Part shown: piece by piece, positions 1-7,957 of the stretch
Position numbering within the stretch: the first letter of the stretch is position 1
How the letters are laid out: each line of letters begins with the position of its first letter
From: Adlercreutzia wanghongyangiae
GTDB taxonomy: Bacteria; Actinomycetota; Coriobacteriia; Coriobacteriales; Eggerthellaceae
Assembly (NCBI RefSeq): GCF_035989245.1
Contig: NZ_JAYMFF010000020.1
Location: 33,611 to 97,610 of the forward strand
Direction: 5' to 3'
DNA length: 64,000 bases
Translations under genes and position numbers: made by a program
Notes under the pieces: generated by a model
What the model was told of the DNA's origin: nothing
The model's input: the letters and a program-made list of their open reading frames with translations, nothing else
Databases searched by the model: none

Positions 1-632
1 GTAAGCTGCTCGCCCTCGAAGAGCTTGATGGCGTACCAGCGAGCATGGCGGCCGGCGATACGGTCGCCGGCGATGTCGATGATGCGGGCGAGGCCCTCCT
101 CCACGTCGTGGGAGAAGCGCAGGGTGGTCGCGGGGGCGGCGGCCTTTTCAGCGACCTTCTTGGCGGCCTCAATGACCTCGTCGGTGCCCCGACCCTTGAG
201 GGCCGACGTCTCCACGATGGGGCAGCCCAAGCGCTGGGAGAGGCCGGCCACATCGATGGTGTCGCCGTTCTTCTCCACGAGGTCCATCATGTTCAGGGCG
301 AGAACTACCGGGATGCCCAGGTCGATGATCTGGGTGGTGAGGTACAGATTGCGCTCGAGGTTGGTGGCGTCCACCAGGTTCACCACCACATCGGGCTTAC
401 CGCTCATGAGGTAGTCGCGCGTGACGATCTCCTCGGGGGTGTAGGGCGAAAGGGAATACACGCCGGGCAGGTCGGTGACGACGACTTCCTTATCGGCGCG
501 CCAACGCCCCTCCTTCTTCTCAACAGTCACGCCGGGCCAGTTTCCCACATACTGGTTCGCGCCGGTCAGATCGTTGAACATGGTGGTCTTGCCGCAATTG
601 GGGTTTCCGGCAAGGGCTATGTTGATTGCCAT
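1..632 (-). CDS. feoB: Ferrous iron transporter FeoB, N-terminal part (runs off the left edge)
   Basis: FeoB is an inner-membrane Fe2+ transporter with a cytosolic N-terminal GTPase. Only the first ~210 residues are in the window, and they cover the G domain: G1 GNPNCGKTT at residues 8-16, a switch region with the GVTVEKK signature, G3 DLPGVYSL, and G4 in the form NMMD. The membrane gates would lie beyond the left edge. The ATG at 630-632 is chosen because FeoB proteins usually begin directly with M-x-(I/V)-A-L-A-G-N-P. It is the last of three leftward feo genes. The 166-bp gap before it carries its own copy of the AAAGTTAG motif, so it may have its own promoter as well as read-through. Identification is firm; completeness cannot be judged. 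Confidence 0.95.
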   Translation of the reverse strand, partial: MAINIALAGNPNCGKTTMFNDLTGANQYVGNWPGVTVEKKEGRWRADKEVVVTDLPGVYSLSPYTPEEIVTRDYLMSGKPDVVVNLVDATNLERNLYLTTQIIDLGIPVVLALNMMDLVEKNGDTIDVAGLSQRLGCPIVETSALKGRGTDEVIEAAKKVAEKAAAPATTLRFSHDVEEGLARIIDIAGDRIAGRHARWYAIKLFEGEQL

Positions 633-710
633 GATCAGCCTTTCCTTCTTCGTAACAAATCGCACGATGCAGCCCCTCCCCGGGATGCCGCACGCTTGTT
701 CGCGGACGAT

Positions 711-731
711 AAAGTTAGTTTAAGTTAACTA
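711..731. promoter_or_regulatory. Putative iron-responsive operator upstream of feoB
   Basis: The feoA-feoB gap contains AAAGTTAGTTT (711-721), which runs into an imperfect palindrome with TAGTT at 716-720 and AACTA at 727-731 separated by 6 bp. The same AAAGTTAG core occurs twice upstream of the first feoA gene. A DtxR/IdeR- or Fur-like metal repressor is the natural candidate for a feo locus, but the motif does not match a textbook box of either family, so the factor is inferred. Confidence 0.5.
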
Positions 732-798
732 GAGAGTTGAAAAAATGCGCTTACGCGCTGCGGGAGAGACACCGTCGATATGTGCCGCTCCGATGTCT

Positions 799-1035
799 CT
801 AGGAAACCAACACGTGCTGCGCCTCATCCTTGCGCAGCGACAGTTCGAAACCGCGTACCGTTACCTCAATGGGATCGCCCAGCGGCGCCACCTTGCGCAC
901 GAAAACGTCGGTGCCCTTGGTGATGCCCATATCCATGATACGGCGCTTCACCGCACCTTCACCCGTCAGACGACGCACCGTGGCGCTCTCGCCCACGGGA
1001 ACATCGCGCAGGGTTTTCTCCTCGGCCATGCTCAT
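799..1035 (-). CDS. feoA: FeoA-domain protein (second of two)
   Basis: Small SH3-like cytosolic protein of about 78 residues that works with FeoB in Fe2+ uptake. The sequence shows the FeoA pattern: an N-terminal basic stretch, then VKRRIMDMGITKGTDV (the conserved R-L/M-x-x-(L/M)-G turn), then a middle part APLGDPIEVTVRGFELSLRK and a final hydrophobic strand. The ATG at 1035 is preceded by a GGAAAGGA-type ribosome site; an alternative ATG two codons later (1029) is equally well placed. It lies 86 bp downstream of another FeoA gene and upstream of feoB, giving the order feoA-feoA-feoB, a common arrangement in anaerobes. What the separate FeoA copies each do is not established. Confidence 0.9.
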   Translation of the reverse strand: MSMAEEKTLRDVPVGESATVRRLTGEGAVKRRIMDMGITKGTDVFVRKVAPLGDPIEVTVRGFELSLRKDEAQHVLVS

Positions 1036-1121
1036 TCCTTTCCTTGTTCCTCTGAAACGGCGATGGAAATTGCCATGAGTTAACGCCCGGCATCCCAACG
1101 CCGGGCAACTTGTAGCTCCCT

Positions 1122-1403
1122 TTACGCGACGATTACCTTCGAGGCAATGGAGCGGTCGAGGGCCACGCTGGCGCCCTTGATCTGCACGATGAAGTTACCC
1201 GCCTGCTCGGAAACAACGGTCAGTGACGCACCCTCGACGAATCCCAGATTCTCGAGATGGTGGTGCACCTCGCCCTTTCCGCGCACCCGCATAACTTGAG
1301 CCGCATCTCCGCTGCGCAGAAACGTGAGCGGCATCGGCTGGCACGCTACTGCGCCCGCACTCGGCTGGCCCAGAACGCCTTCCACAACCATCGCTTGACT
1401 CAT
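1122..1403 (-). CDS. feoA: FeoA-domain protein (first of two)
   Basis: Protein of about 93 residues with a FeoA/SH3-like core in its C-terminal two thirds: LRSGDAAQVMRVRGKGEVHHH, LENLGFVEGASLTVV and a final strand reading VALDRSIASKVIV. The N-terminal ~20 residues are extra relative to the minimal fold. Start taken as the ATG at 1403, because GGGAG stands 6 nt upstream; two in-frame codons further up lack a ribosome site. It is the promoter-proximal gene of the leftward feo cluster. Two copies of the AAAGTTAGCTT motif lie just upstream (1451-1485). The function in ferrous iron uptake follows from family and context. Confidence 0.88.
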   Translation of the reverse strand: MSQAMVVEGVLGQPSAGAVACQPMPLTFLRSGDAAQVMRVRGKGEVHHHLENLGFVEGASLTVVSEQAGNFIVQIKGASVALDRSIASKVIVA

Positions 1404-1450
1404 AGTGACTCCCATCAATGTTAGCTGCATGCAACAATGTATTGTAGAGC

Positions 1451-1485
1451 AAAGTTAGCTTGTGTAAACCCCATAAAGTTAGCTT
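1451..1485. promoter_or_regulatory. Paired AAAGTTAGCTT motifs upstream of the feo operon
   Basis: AAAGTTAGCTT occurs at 1451-1461 and again at 1475-1485, 24 bp apart, in the intergenic region between feoA (leftward) and thrC (rightward). A near-identical copy lies at 711-721 before feoB. Three copies of an 11-bp AT-rich word confined to one iron locus, inside GC-rich DNA, suggest a binding site for a metal-dependent repressor. Direct spacing of about two helical turns would put both sites on one face. Confidence 0.5.
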
Positions 1486-1705
1486 TTTCATACTTTTTCA
1501 CGAACAGCATGGCCGCCGCGCCATTTCGCCCCGCCGTACTTCCTCGAGCAAAGTCATTGGCGCCCCACAGTCACCGGAGCGCGTACGGGTTTGCCGCCAC
1601 GGCCTCTTTCCTCCCCCTTGCCCATCGCTCGCCTCAACGATTGCGGTTTCGCGACGACCTCCGTGGTATTCTGGGCAAAGATCGTATTTCCAGAGAAGGA
1701 GACCC

Positions 1706-3280
1706 ATGTCGCAGCGCACCGATCGGGCCGCAGCGTTCGGCCAGAACCTCTACCTTGACACGCGCGGAGCCATCGACGCTCCCGTTCCCTTTACCGAGGC
1801 CGTGGTGGACGGCCTGGCCGCAGGCGGCGGCCTGTACGTTCCCCAAGAGCTGCCCTCGATGACCATCGAGGAGATCGTCGCCTTAGCCGAGCTGCCCTAC
1901 GCCCAGCGCGCGGCCGCCATCTACAAGGCCTTCAACGTCGATCTTCCCGACGGGGTCATCGATGAGCTGATGGCCCGTGCCTACGGTGACAACTTCGACG
2001 ACGAGGCCGTCTGCCCCATTACGTCGCTGGACGAGAGCACCCATATTCTGGAGCTGTGGCACGGGCCCACGAGCGCTTTCAAGGACATGGCCCTGCAGTG
2101 CCTGCCCCACTTCTTCTCCGCAAGCGCCCAGCAGCTGCGCGATCAGGGCAAGCTCGGCCATGAGTTCATGATCCTCGTGGCCACCTCGGGCGACACCGGC
2201 AAGGCGGCCCTGGAGGGCTTCAAGGGAGTGGACGGCGTTTCCATCGGCGTGCTGTTCCCCGACGGCGGCGTAAGCGACATCCAGCGCAAGCAGATGGTCA
2301 CCACCACCGGCGACAACGTGCAGGTATGGGCCGTGCGCGGCAACTTCGACGACTGCCAAACCGGCGTGAAGCGCACCTTCTCCGATGCGGATTTCGCGAA
2401 CGCGCTGCTCGACGAGCACGCCATCGCGCTGTCGAGCGCCAACTCCATCAACTGGGGTCGCCTGCTACCGCAGGTGGTGTACTACATCTCCAGCTATGCA
2501 GAGCTGGTCGCCGCAGGCAAGATCGCCGCAGGCGCCGAGATCGACGTCTGCGTGCCCACAGGCAACTTCGGCAACATCCTGGCTGCCTGGTACGCCAAGC
2601 AAATCGGCGTGCCCATCGGCATGCTGTTGTGCGCCAGCAACGACAACCGCGTGTTGACCGACTTCATCAACTCCGGCACCTACGACATCTCCGACCGCCC
2701 CTTTGTTCTCACGGCCTCTCCGTCCATGGACATCCTCGTGTCCTCGAACCTGGAGCGCCAGCTTTTCGAACTGACGGGCCGCGACGGCGACGCCATTCGC
2801 CAGTGGATGACCGACCTGGCCGAAAAGCGCTGCTTCCGCGTGGACGCTGCCACCTTCGCGAAGGTGCGCGAGAACTTCAGCGCCGATTCCATCGACAACG
2901 CCACTTGCCTGGCTACCATCAAGGCCGTGCTCGACGAGTACGATTACCTGATCGACCCCCATACCGCCGTCGCCTACGCCGCCGCCCAGAACCTACGGGG
3001 CGAAAACCCCGTCCTCATTGCCTCCACGGCTCATTGGGCGAAATTCGGCGACAACGTGTACCGGGCCCTGCACGCCCTGGCACCGGCCGCGGCGTTGCCC
3101 GATGAAACCGCCCAGCTCACCGGCTGCCAGCTGAATGAGCGCATCGCCGAGGAAACCGACAAGCACGACATCCCGGCGGGGCTTGCCAACCTCGATGCCA
3201 TGGAGGTACGATTTACCGACACCATCGACGGCAACGTAGAGGCCATCGAAGCCGCGGCCCGGGCCTTTCTCGCCCGCTAA
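1706..3280 (+). CDS. thrC: Threonine synthase
   Basis: PLP enzyme of 524 residues that converts O-phosphohomoserine to threonine. The long, thrC type is shown by the N-terminal LYLDTRG segment, the early GGGLYVP motif, and the Schiff-base lysine K126 in HGPTSAFKDMALQ. The phosphate-binding ATSGDTGKAAL loop and the SSNSINWGRLLPQ and CVPTGNFGNILAA motifs follow. An ATG at 1706 with AGAAGGAG 6-7 nt upstream is preferred over an open frame extending to 1460, whose extra ~82 residues look unlike protein. The next gene starts 25 bp downstream on the same strand, so the two may be co-transcribed. No attenuator was recognised upstream. Confidence 0.96.
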   Translation: MSQRTDRAAAFGQNLYLDTRGAIDAPVPFTEAVVDGLAAGGGLYVPQELPSMTIEEIVALAELPYAQRAAAIYKAFNVDLPDGVIDELMARAYGDNFDDEAVCPITSLDESTHILELWHGPTSAFKDMALQCLPHFFSASAQQLRDQGKLGHEFMILVATSGDTGKAALEGFKGVDGVSIGVLFPDGGVSDIQRKQMVTTTGDNVQVWAVRGNFDDCQTGVKRTFSDADFANALLDEHAIALSSANSINWGRLLPQVVYYISSYAELVAAGKIAAGAEIDVCVPTGNFGNILAAWYAKQIGVPIGMLLCASNDNRVLTDFINSGTYDISDRPFVLTASPSMDILVSSNLERQLFELTGRDGDAIRQWMTDLAEKRCFRVDAATFAKVRENFSADSIDNATCLATIKAVLDEYDYLIDPHTAVAYAAAQNLRGENPVLIASTAHWAKFGDNVYRALHALAPAAALPDETAQLTGCQLNERIAEETDKHDIPAGLANLDAMEVRFTDTIDGNVEAIEAAARAFLAR

Positions 3281-3305
3281 ACCGCCTCGAAGAATCGGAG
3301 ATCGC

Positions 3306-3650
3306 ATGGGTCAGCTTGAAACACTTGCAGCAGGAGTGCGCCTCACCATCACCAATCCAGCATCCGAAAGCACCTCGGCTTTCGGCCCGGGCGTCGCCAA
3401 GCTGTGCCTCGGCGTGCGCGACCATGGCTCTCTGAACGCGTCGGCGAAGACGATGCGCATGGCCTACAGCAAGGCATGGCGCATCATCAAGGACACGGAA
3501 AGTTCCCTGGGCGTGCAGCTGCTCCTGCGCGACGGGGCCCACGGCTCCACCCTCACTGAGGAAGGCAACCTCATCCTCGATGCCTACCTGGCCATCCAAG
3601 ACCAGCTCTCCGCCGAGGGGCAGCGTCTTTTCAGCGAATACGTCAGCTAA
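3306..3650 (+). CDS. ModE-type N-terminal winged-helix DNA-binding protein
   Basis: A protein of 114 residues that matches the N-terminal DNA-binding half of molybdate regulator ModE and the LysR-like wHTH family. The segment NASAKTMRMAYSKAWRIIKD (about residues 42-61) is the recognition helix region, followed by a wing (LLLRDGAHGSTLTEEG) and a dimerisation helix. The C-terminal molybdate-binding (MOP/TOBE) domains of full ModE are absent, so metal sensing by this protein is unproven. ATG at 3306 has CGGAG 5 nt upstream. It follows thrC by 25 bp. Stand-alone ModE-N proteins often regulate Mo enzymes or their cofactor supply; the window does encode a Mo oxidoreductase, but 20 kb away. Confidence 0.8.
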   Translation: MGQLETLAAGVRLTITNPASESTSAFGPGVAKLCLGVRDHGSLNASAKTMRMAYSKAWRIIKDTESSLGVQLLLRDGAHGSTLTEEGNLILDAYLAIQDQLSAEGQRLFSEYVS

Positions 3651-3979
3651 ACCGCGCTCTCGCCCGGCAACCCATCTCCCGAGCCAGTCTCCCGCGAGGC
3701 TGGCTCGATTGTTATATGCAGCACCGTACCCGCCGGCAGCGCAGACGGCGCCTCCAAACGCACATCCCACCCTCCGAGGGACACAGCGCGCGCGGAGCGA
3801 GCCGCATCGCCCTGCACGCCCGCCCCTTCTCGACCGTCAAAGCGTGCATCCGATACGCAATCGGCCGTCGCGGCAGCCTCTCGCTCGGGATCGCTGCCGA
3901 ACCGGTACATACACTCGTAGCACACGTCCATGTCGGCAAACACCAGGGCCTTACACGTAGGGCAGCATTTCAGCTCCAT
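3647..3979 (-). CDS. Small zinc-ribbon protein at the end of the Tad operon
   Basis: Protein of 110 residues. The N-terminus has two CxxC knuckles, CCPTCKALVFADMDVCYEC (residues 5-23), typical of a zinc ribbon; the remaining ~85 residues read like a small beta-rich domain (WDVRLEAPSALPAGTVLHITIE). Function not recognised. ATG 3979 overlaps the end of the preceding DUF192 gene by 10 bp, so it belongs to the same leftward operon and is its last gene. Its stop codon overlaps the stop codon of the convergent ModE-like gene. FHA-like or other peptide-binding folds are possible for the C-terminal part, but this cannot be decided here. Confidence 0.72.
   Translation of the reverse strand: MELKCCPTCKALVFADMDVCYECMYRFGSDPEREAAATADCVSDARFDGREGAGVQGDAARSARAVSLGGWDVRLEAPSALPAGTVLHITIEPASRETGSGDGLPGESAV
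3680..3707 (+). terminator. Hairpin terminator for thrC-modE transcripts
   Basis: A 12-bp stem with one mismatch (3680-3691 with 3696-3707, loop CCGC) is followed on the + strand by ATTGTTATAT. It lies antisense inside the 3' end of the convergent zinc-ribbon gene. Confidence 0.65.
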
Positions 3980-4359
3980 GGAATCCTCCTCTTTCCTCGT
4001 CGCGGCCCCCTTTCCCGGGTACCGCGTTTTCCGCCACGCCGAGACGGCAGCTCGATGCTGTCGCCCTTTTCAAACCATGCCCCCGGCTGCGCGAAGCGCT
4101 CGATAACGGCGGCGGCCCGACGATGGCGCAGCCGCACGCCCGGCAGCACCAGCCGATACACCGCCACCACGCGGCCCTCTTCGGATACGAAGGCGATATC
4201 GAGCGGATGCCGCATGGTGAGGGTGTGCACGTCGCGACAATGCGGAAACACCATGACGGTGCGATCGGGCGCCCGCTGCGCCAAGCCGCGCAGCCTCATA
4301 AGAGCGCTCGCCGCCACAAGCCACGTGCCGCCGAACGGCGCGCCGCCCCCGTCGATCAC
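3970..4359 (-). CDS. DUF192 (UPF0127) family protein
   Basis: Protein of 129 residues. DUF192 proteins are small beta-barrel proteins of unknown biochemical role, often exported. The diagnostic stretch is present: TVMVFPHCRDVHTLTMRHPL then DIAFVSEEGRVVAVYRLVLPG, and VIERFAQPGAWFEKGDSIEL near the end; a basic tail of ~20 residues follows. The GTG at 4357-4359 is preferred because it overlaps the upstream TGA as GTGA, implying translational coupling; a longer reading from 4521 would overlap the previous gene by 166 bp. In Tad/pilus loci of actinobacteria DUF192 genes recur beside pseudopilins, which suggests an accessory role in surface structures (inference). Confidence 0.8.
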   Translation of the reverse strand: MIDGGGAPFGGTWLVAASALMRLRGLAQRAPDRTVMVFPHCRDVHTLTMRHPLDIAFVSEEGRVVAVYRLVLPGVRLRHRRAAAVIERFAQPGAWFEKGDSIELPSRRGGKRGTRERGPRRGKRRIPWS

Positions 4360-4877
4360 GCAATAGGCGCCTGCACGACGACGCACGTCCGCTCGCCGAC
4401 ACCCGTACCGCTGAGCAAGAGCCACGATAGCCGCCCTCCTTCCTTTACCGCCGTAAACGCTCCCGCCACTCCGCTCTCCACCACCGTCCAGCCGCCCGCC
4501 TCCAGCTGGCACCGGCCCCATGCCAACGCCTCATCCACCGATCCAGCGAAGGAAAACCCCATCACCGTCCAGTTTTCGTTGGCTCGCACGTCCTCGAAAC
4601 CTTCCAGGGAAAACACCTCGTCCGAGAACCAGGGCGGAGCCTCCGCGAGCACCGTTCCCTCGCCGGGGACAGGCAGCGGGACGGCCGCTTCTTGGCCCTC
4701 GGAGCTCCGGCACACCTGTTCCCAAGCCGATTCCGCAACCGATACGCCCGAAAACGAGGCAGCGGCATATTCCCGCCCTGCCAAGGCGGACTCCACCGGC
4801 CGCCACGCCGCCAAAACAGCCAGGGCGATCCCGATCAGGGCCAGAGCACGGAGCGAACGCCTCCTTGCCACCTCCAT
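4356..4877 (-). CDS. Membrane-anchored protein of unknown function in the Tad operon
   Basis: Protein of 173 residues with a basic start (MEVARRRSLR) followed by a hydrophobic segment ALALIGIALAVLAAW (about residues 11-25), so a membrane anchor or signal peptide. The remainder is a predicted extracytoplasmic domain with a single obvious pattern, VDEALAWGRCQLEAGGWTVV. Two cysteines are present. No family recognised. ATG 4877 has GAGAGGAG 6 nt upstream. It starts 11 bp after the TadE-like gene and its TGA is shared with the GTG start of the DUF192 gene, so it is co-expressed with the pilus genes. A role in pilus assembly or surface attachment is inferred from position only. Confidence 0.75.
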   Translation of the reverse strand: MEVARRRSLRALALIGIALAVLAAWRPVESALAGREYAAASFSGVSVAESAWEQVCRSSEGQEAAVPLPVPGEGTVLAEAPPWFSDEVFSLEGFEDVRANENWTVMGFSFAGSVDEALAWGRCQLEAGGWTVVESGVAGAFTAVKEGGRLSWLLLSGTGVGERTCVVVQAPIA

Positions 4878-4888
4878 GGATACTCCTC

Positions 4889-5344
4889 TCAGAACAATAT
4901 GCCCGGTTTGTAGGCATCCACCACCAGCTCCACCTCATGCACCAACGGGGGAAGGGACACGCCGAGCACCTGGCTGCGCAAGCCGAGCCCGAACAGCGTG
5001 GGGGCGTACTCCAGGCGCGCCGTGTAGCGCATAAGGCCCAAATCGCCCCCTTCCACCCGCACGTCCACCGTCGCCGACGTCCCGGCCATGGCATCGGCAA
5101 GCGCCGCCTCCACGGCCTCCGCTACTGCCGCAGCATCCTCGCCAGCATTCGGCGCGGCGCCCAGCGCGCAGATGGTCTGGCGCGCCACCCGGTCGAACGA
5201 GGCGCACGTACCGAAAAACGTCAGGGCGTTCACGGCGATAACGGCCACGATGATGATCACCGGCACCGCTACCGCCAGCTCAACGGTGGCCTGCCCCGCC
5301 TCGCCCCGTCGCCGATCGCGCCACCCGAACGCTCCTACTCCCAC
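4889..5344 (-). CDS. TadE-like pseudopilin
   Basis: Protein of 151 residues. The short basic leader GRDRRRGEAG is followed by GQATVELAVAVPVIIIVAVIAVNALTFF: the G-x-x-x-V-E-(L/F/A) motif of TadE-family pseudopilins followed by a long hydrophobic helix, the substrate pattern of a TadV-type prepilin peptidase. The rest is a small extracytoplasmic domain rich in beta strands. The GTG at 5344 overlaps the end of the TadG-like gene by 10 bp; the spacing supports coupling. Role: minor component of the Flp pilus, as TadE/TadF are in other systems. Which of TadE or TadF it corresponds to cannot be told. Confidence 0.85.
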   Translation of the reverse strand: MGVGAFGWRDRRRGEAGQATVELAVAVPVIIIVAVIAVNALTFFGTCASFDRVARQTICALGAAPNAGEDAAAVAEAVEAALADAMAGTSATVDVRVEGGDLGLMRYTARLEYAPTLFGLGLRSQVLGVSLPPLVHEVELVVDAYKPGILF

Positions 5345-7428
5345 GGCCTCTCACCCCCAAACCAGCCGGATGCCGACCGCACCGCATCGCAAGCCCGTTC
5401 CACCAAGCCCCGCGCGGCCTCCTCGATAGGCGGCGGAAGCGTCAGCGTTAGGGGCACCGACAAGCCGCCGGGCAGCTCGATCACGGCGATCTGCACCTCC
5501 ATTCCCGCCAATTGGTCGAAAGCCTCCCGCTCGATGCGATTGGCCAAGGCGGCAAACGGCTCGGTCGTCGTTAAAGTTGCGGCAAGGGCGTCCTCCCGCA
5601 GCGTGAGATAGCGCACCGACCACGAGCCTCCGTCGGCCGCAGCCACGTCGGCCGAACCCGCCAAGACGGGCTTCAGCGGAGCGGTCTCGGCCGGCTGCAG
5701 CCCCGCCGCACCCAGCGTCGACCTGAGAGCATCGGCGGCCCAGGGCCCCAAACCGGCGGCTCCTGCCAGGGGAAGCGTGCCCAGGGCCTCCTCAACGGCA
5801 CCGACCAGCGCCTCCTGGCCCGTGGCGTAGGCCTGCAGCAGCCCCGACCAGCAATCGAGCACCATGCGCGCCGCCCCCACGGCCGCCGAGCCGTCGGCAT
5901 TCAGGCCGTCCAGCACATCGCCGATAACCGATGCCCCCTCCGTCTCGTCGGCCACCAACGTCGCCGCCCCGATGGCAGCTCGCGTACCCAGTGCGCGCGA
6001 GCTCTGCACGAACGCGCTCTCGAAGGGATCGTCCGCAGGAGCCCCCGTGGCAACCACCAAGGCGATGCAGCCGTCGCTGCCCGGCGGCCGCGCCTGAATG
6101 CGGAAGCTCCCCACCTCCTCCAAAGCAGCGGCCATTTTGTCGAGCAGCCCCTGGGCCTTCCCCTTGACCAGCCGGTTCAAGGGCTCGGCCTCCTGCACGG
6201 CACGGCGGTAGTCCTGGGCTGCCTGGGCCACAGCGGCGTAGTGGTACTCGAACCCGTTTTCGATGGACGTCGACGCCGCAGCCACATTGCCCAAGGAAGA
6301 CGGGGTGAAGTGGCACGAGGGACACTCCGCGAAACCGCCCGCCTCCAACGTTTGAACCGAGGCGTAGGAGTCCGTCAGGCCCAGCCCCGGACACCCCTCC
6401 CACGCGTGCATCACCGGCACATCGCCCTCCGCGTCCACCGGATAGGCGGGATCGGTGTACAGGGACGTTCCCCGCATCTGGTCGATATTGCGCGGCAGCA
6501 CGGGAAACGTCACCGCCTCCGACGCATCGGGCGGAACGGCGCAGGCTTCGCGCAATTCGCGCACGGCATAGCGGTAGAAGTTGCGCCGCAAAGCCGAGCG
6601 CGCCTTCTCCTCAACCGAGTCGCTCTCGGGCCGCTCGCGCAGCAGGCGCTGGGCATAGTAGGCGCGCGCCCGATTCAGGGCAACGGAGAACGTCCAGGTG
6701 TCCGCCGAGGCGTACAACGGGTTGTCGGCGCCGGCCAGGGAGGTCAAATGGGCCGCCCGCTCGTACATGCAATACGAGGGCTGATCGCCGCAATCTCGGC
6801 GAAAACCGCGCTCCTTGGCCTCGTCCGCTGCCTGGGCGGCCTCTTCAGCCTTGGCAGCGGCTTCCGCCAGCTCGTCCTGCTCGCTTTCCACCGCCTCGGC
6901 CAACTCGGTCTCGGCGGAGCTCGCCCCCACCGCAATAGGCTCTCCCTGCCCGGGCAGCAGCACCGCCATGGCCGCCATGGCCCCCGCCCGATCCTCGCCA
7001 TTGGCCTGGGCAACCGCAGCCGCATTCGCCGCCGCCAGAAACGGCAGGGCCTGCTGAAGGCGATCGAGTGTTGCCGCTGCGCTCTCGGCGAAGTCGTCCC
7101 GCGCCTGCAGCACCTTCTGACCTGCCGAGATCAATTGCGCCCCCAGCTCGGACGTCGGCGGTACGCACAGGCCCACCACCCCCAAGCCGTAGGAGGCAAT
7201 ACCGAGCAACGTCATCGAAAGCACCGCGCCATCGGTTGCGCGCACTGCCACCATGAACTCCCCCACTTGGCTTTCGGCGGCCAAGGCAGCGGCATCGGCT
7301 ACGTCCTGCACATCGGCAGCCAAGGCGTTGATGCGGTACACCTGAGCTGCCGAGAACAGCAACGACAGCGACACCAGCAGCGCCACGGCCATGCCGGCGG
7401 TGGTGAAGCCGTCCTCGTCGCGCATCAT
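5335..7428 (-). CDS. Large TadG-like protein of the Tad pilus
   Basis: Protein of 697 residues. After MMRDEDGFTTAGMAVALLVS comes one hydrophobic helix, then NALAADVQDVADAAALAAES, the TadG-like pattern in which a secreted, alanine-rich body follows an N-terminal anchor. Long stretches (about residues 130-250) are Ala/Glu-rich and predicted coiled coil. A central part has paired cysteines (DCGDQPSYC; EACAVPP; CPSCHF), suggesting disulfides or metal binding outside the cell. Start set to ATG 7428 with GAGGGGG about 9 nt upstream; a second ATG follows immediately. Located between two TadE-like genes. Function as a tip or anchor component is inferred from TadG; sequence-level detail is not recognised. 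Confidence 0.78.
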   Translation of the reverse strand: MMRDEDGFTTAGMAVALLVSLSLLFSAAQVYRINALAADVQDVADAAALAAESQVGEFMVAVRATDGAVLSMTLLGIASYGLGVVGLCVPPTSELGAQLISAGQKVLQARDDFAESAAATLDRLQQALPFLAAANAAAVAQANGEDRAGAMAAMAVLLPGQGEPIAVGASSAETELAEAVESEQDELAEAAAKAEEAAQAADEAKERGFRRDCGDQPSYCMYERAAHLTSLAGADNPLYASADTWTFSVALNRARAYYAQRLLRERPESDSVEEKARSALRRNFYRYAVRELREACAVPPDASEAVTFPVLPRNIDQMRGTSLYTDPAYPVDAEGDVPVMHAWEGCPGLGLTDSYASVQTLEAGGFAECPSCHFTPSSLGNVAAASTSIENGFEYHYAAVAQAAQDYRRAVQEAEPLNRLVKGKAQGLLDKMAAALEEVGSFRIQARPPGSDGCIALVVATGAPADDPFESAFVQSSRALGTRAAIGAATLVADETEGASVIGDVLDGLNADGSAAVGAARMVLDCWSGLLQAYATGQEALVGAVEEALGTLPLAGAAGLGPWAADALRSTLGAAGLQPAETAPLKPVLAGSADVAAADGGSWSVRYLTLREDALAATLTTTEPFAALANRIEREAFDQLAGMEVQIAVIELPGGLSVPLTLTLPPPIEEAARGLVERACDAVRSASGWFGGERPWE

Positions 7429-7432
7429 GCGC

Positions 7433-7945
7433 TCAATCCCCCTCACACCATTCACCCACTTTCTCACCCGGACGCACGCCGCCCAGCGACTCCTGGGCCC
7501 ACATCGCCCGCGTCGGCGCGGAAACCTGCACCTCCACCTCGATATTGCCGCGTTCATTCACCAAGCCTAGCAGCGTCGCCCCCACATCCAACAGAGGCAA
7601 TGGCCGCACCTCGGTGCGCACCGTCACCTGGGACCGATCGGCCGCCGCCCCTCCCTCACATCGAACCTCCCACGTGCAGCCGGTGCTGTGCACGTGGAAG
7701 TTGTCCTGCTGGGGCACCGCGCCCAATCGCCGTTCGACGAAGGCAACGCAGGCCTCCTCGCCGCCATCGCCTGTGGCCAGAAGCCGACAGCCCTCGGCCG
7801 CAGCTGCCTGCATCACCATGCGGTCGTACAGGATGATGCCCGGCTGCACCAGCAGCAGCACTAGCAGGAACAGCACCGGCAACGCAAATGCCGCCTCCAC
7901 CGTCGTTTGCCCGGCGTCGCCCCGGATGCGGCGCACCCACCCCAT
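7433..7945 (-). CDS. TadE-like pseudopilin
   Basis: Protein of 170 residues. MGWVRRIRGDAGQTTVEAAFALPVLFLLVLLLVQPG gives the basic leader, the G-Q-T-T-V-E-A processing motif and the single hydrophobic helix of TadE-family pseudopilins. The extracytoplasmic part has cysteines in HSTGCTWEVRCEGG that could form a disulfide. ATG 7945 is preceded by AGGAGG with 8 nt spacing, the strongest ribosome site in the operon. It ends 4 bp before the TadG-like start and begins 12 bp after the second Flp-like pilin. Paralogous in plan to the gene at 4889-5344, so one may be the TadE and the other the TadF equivalent. Confidence 0.86.
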   Translation of the reverse strand: MGWVRRIRGDAGQTTVEAAFALPVLFLLVLLLVQPGIILYDRMVMQAAAAEGCRLLATGDGGEEACVAFVERRLGAVPQQDNFHVHSTGCTWEVRCEGGAAADRSQVTVRTEVRPLPLLDVGATLLGLVNERGNIEVEVQVSAPTRAMWAQESLGGVRPGEKVGEWCEGD

Positions 7946-7957
7946 GAAACACACCTC

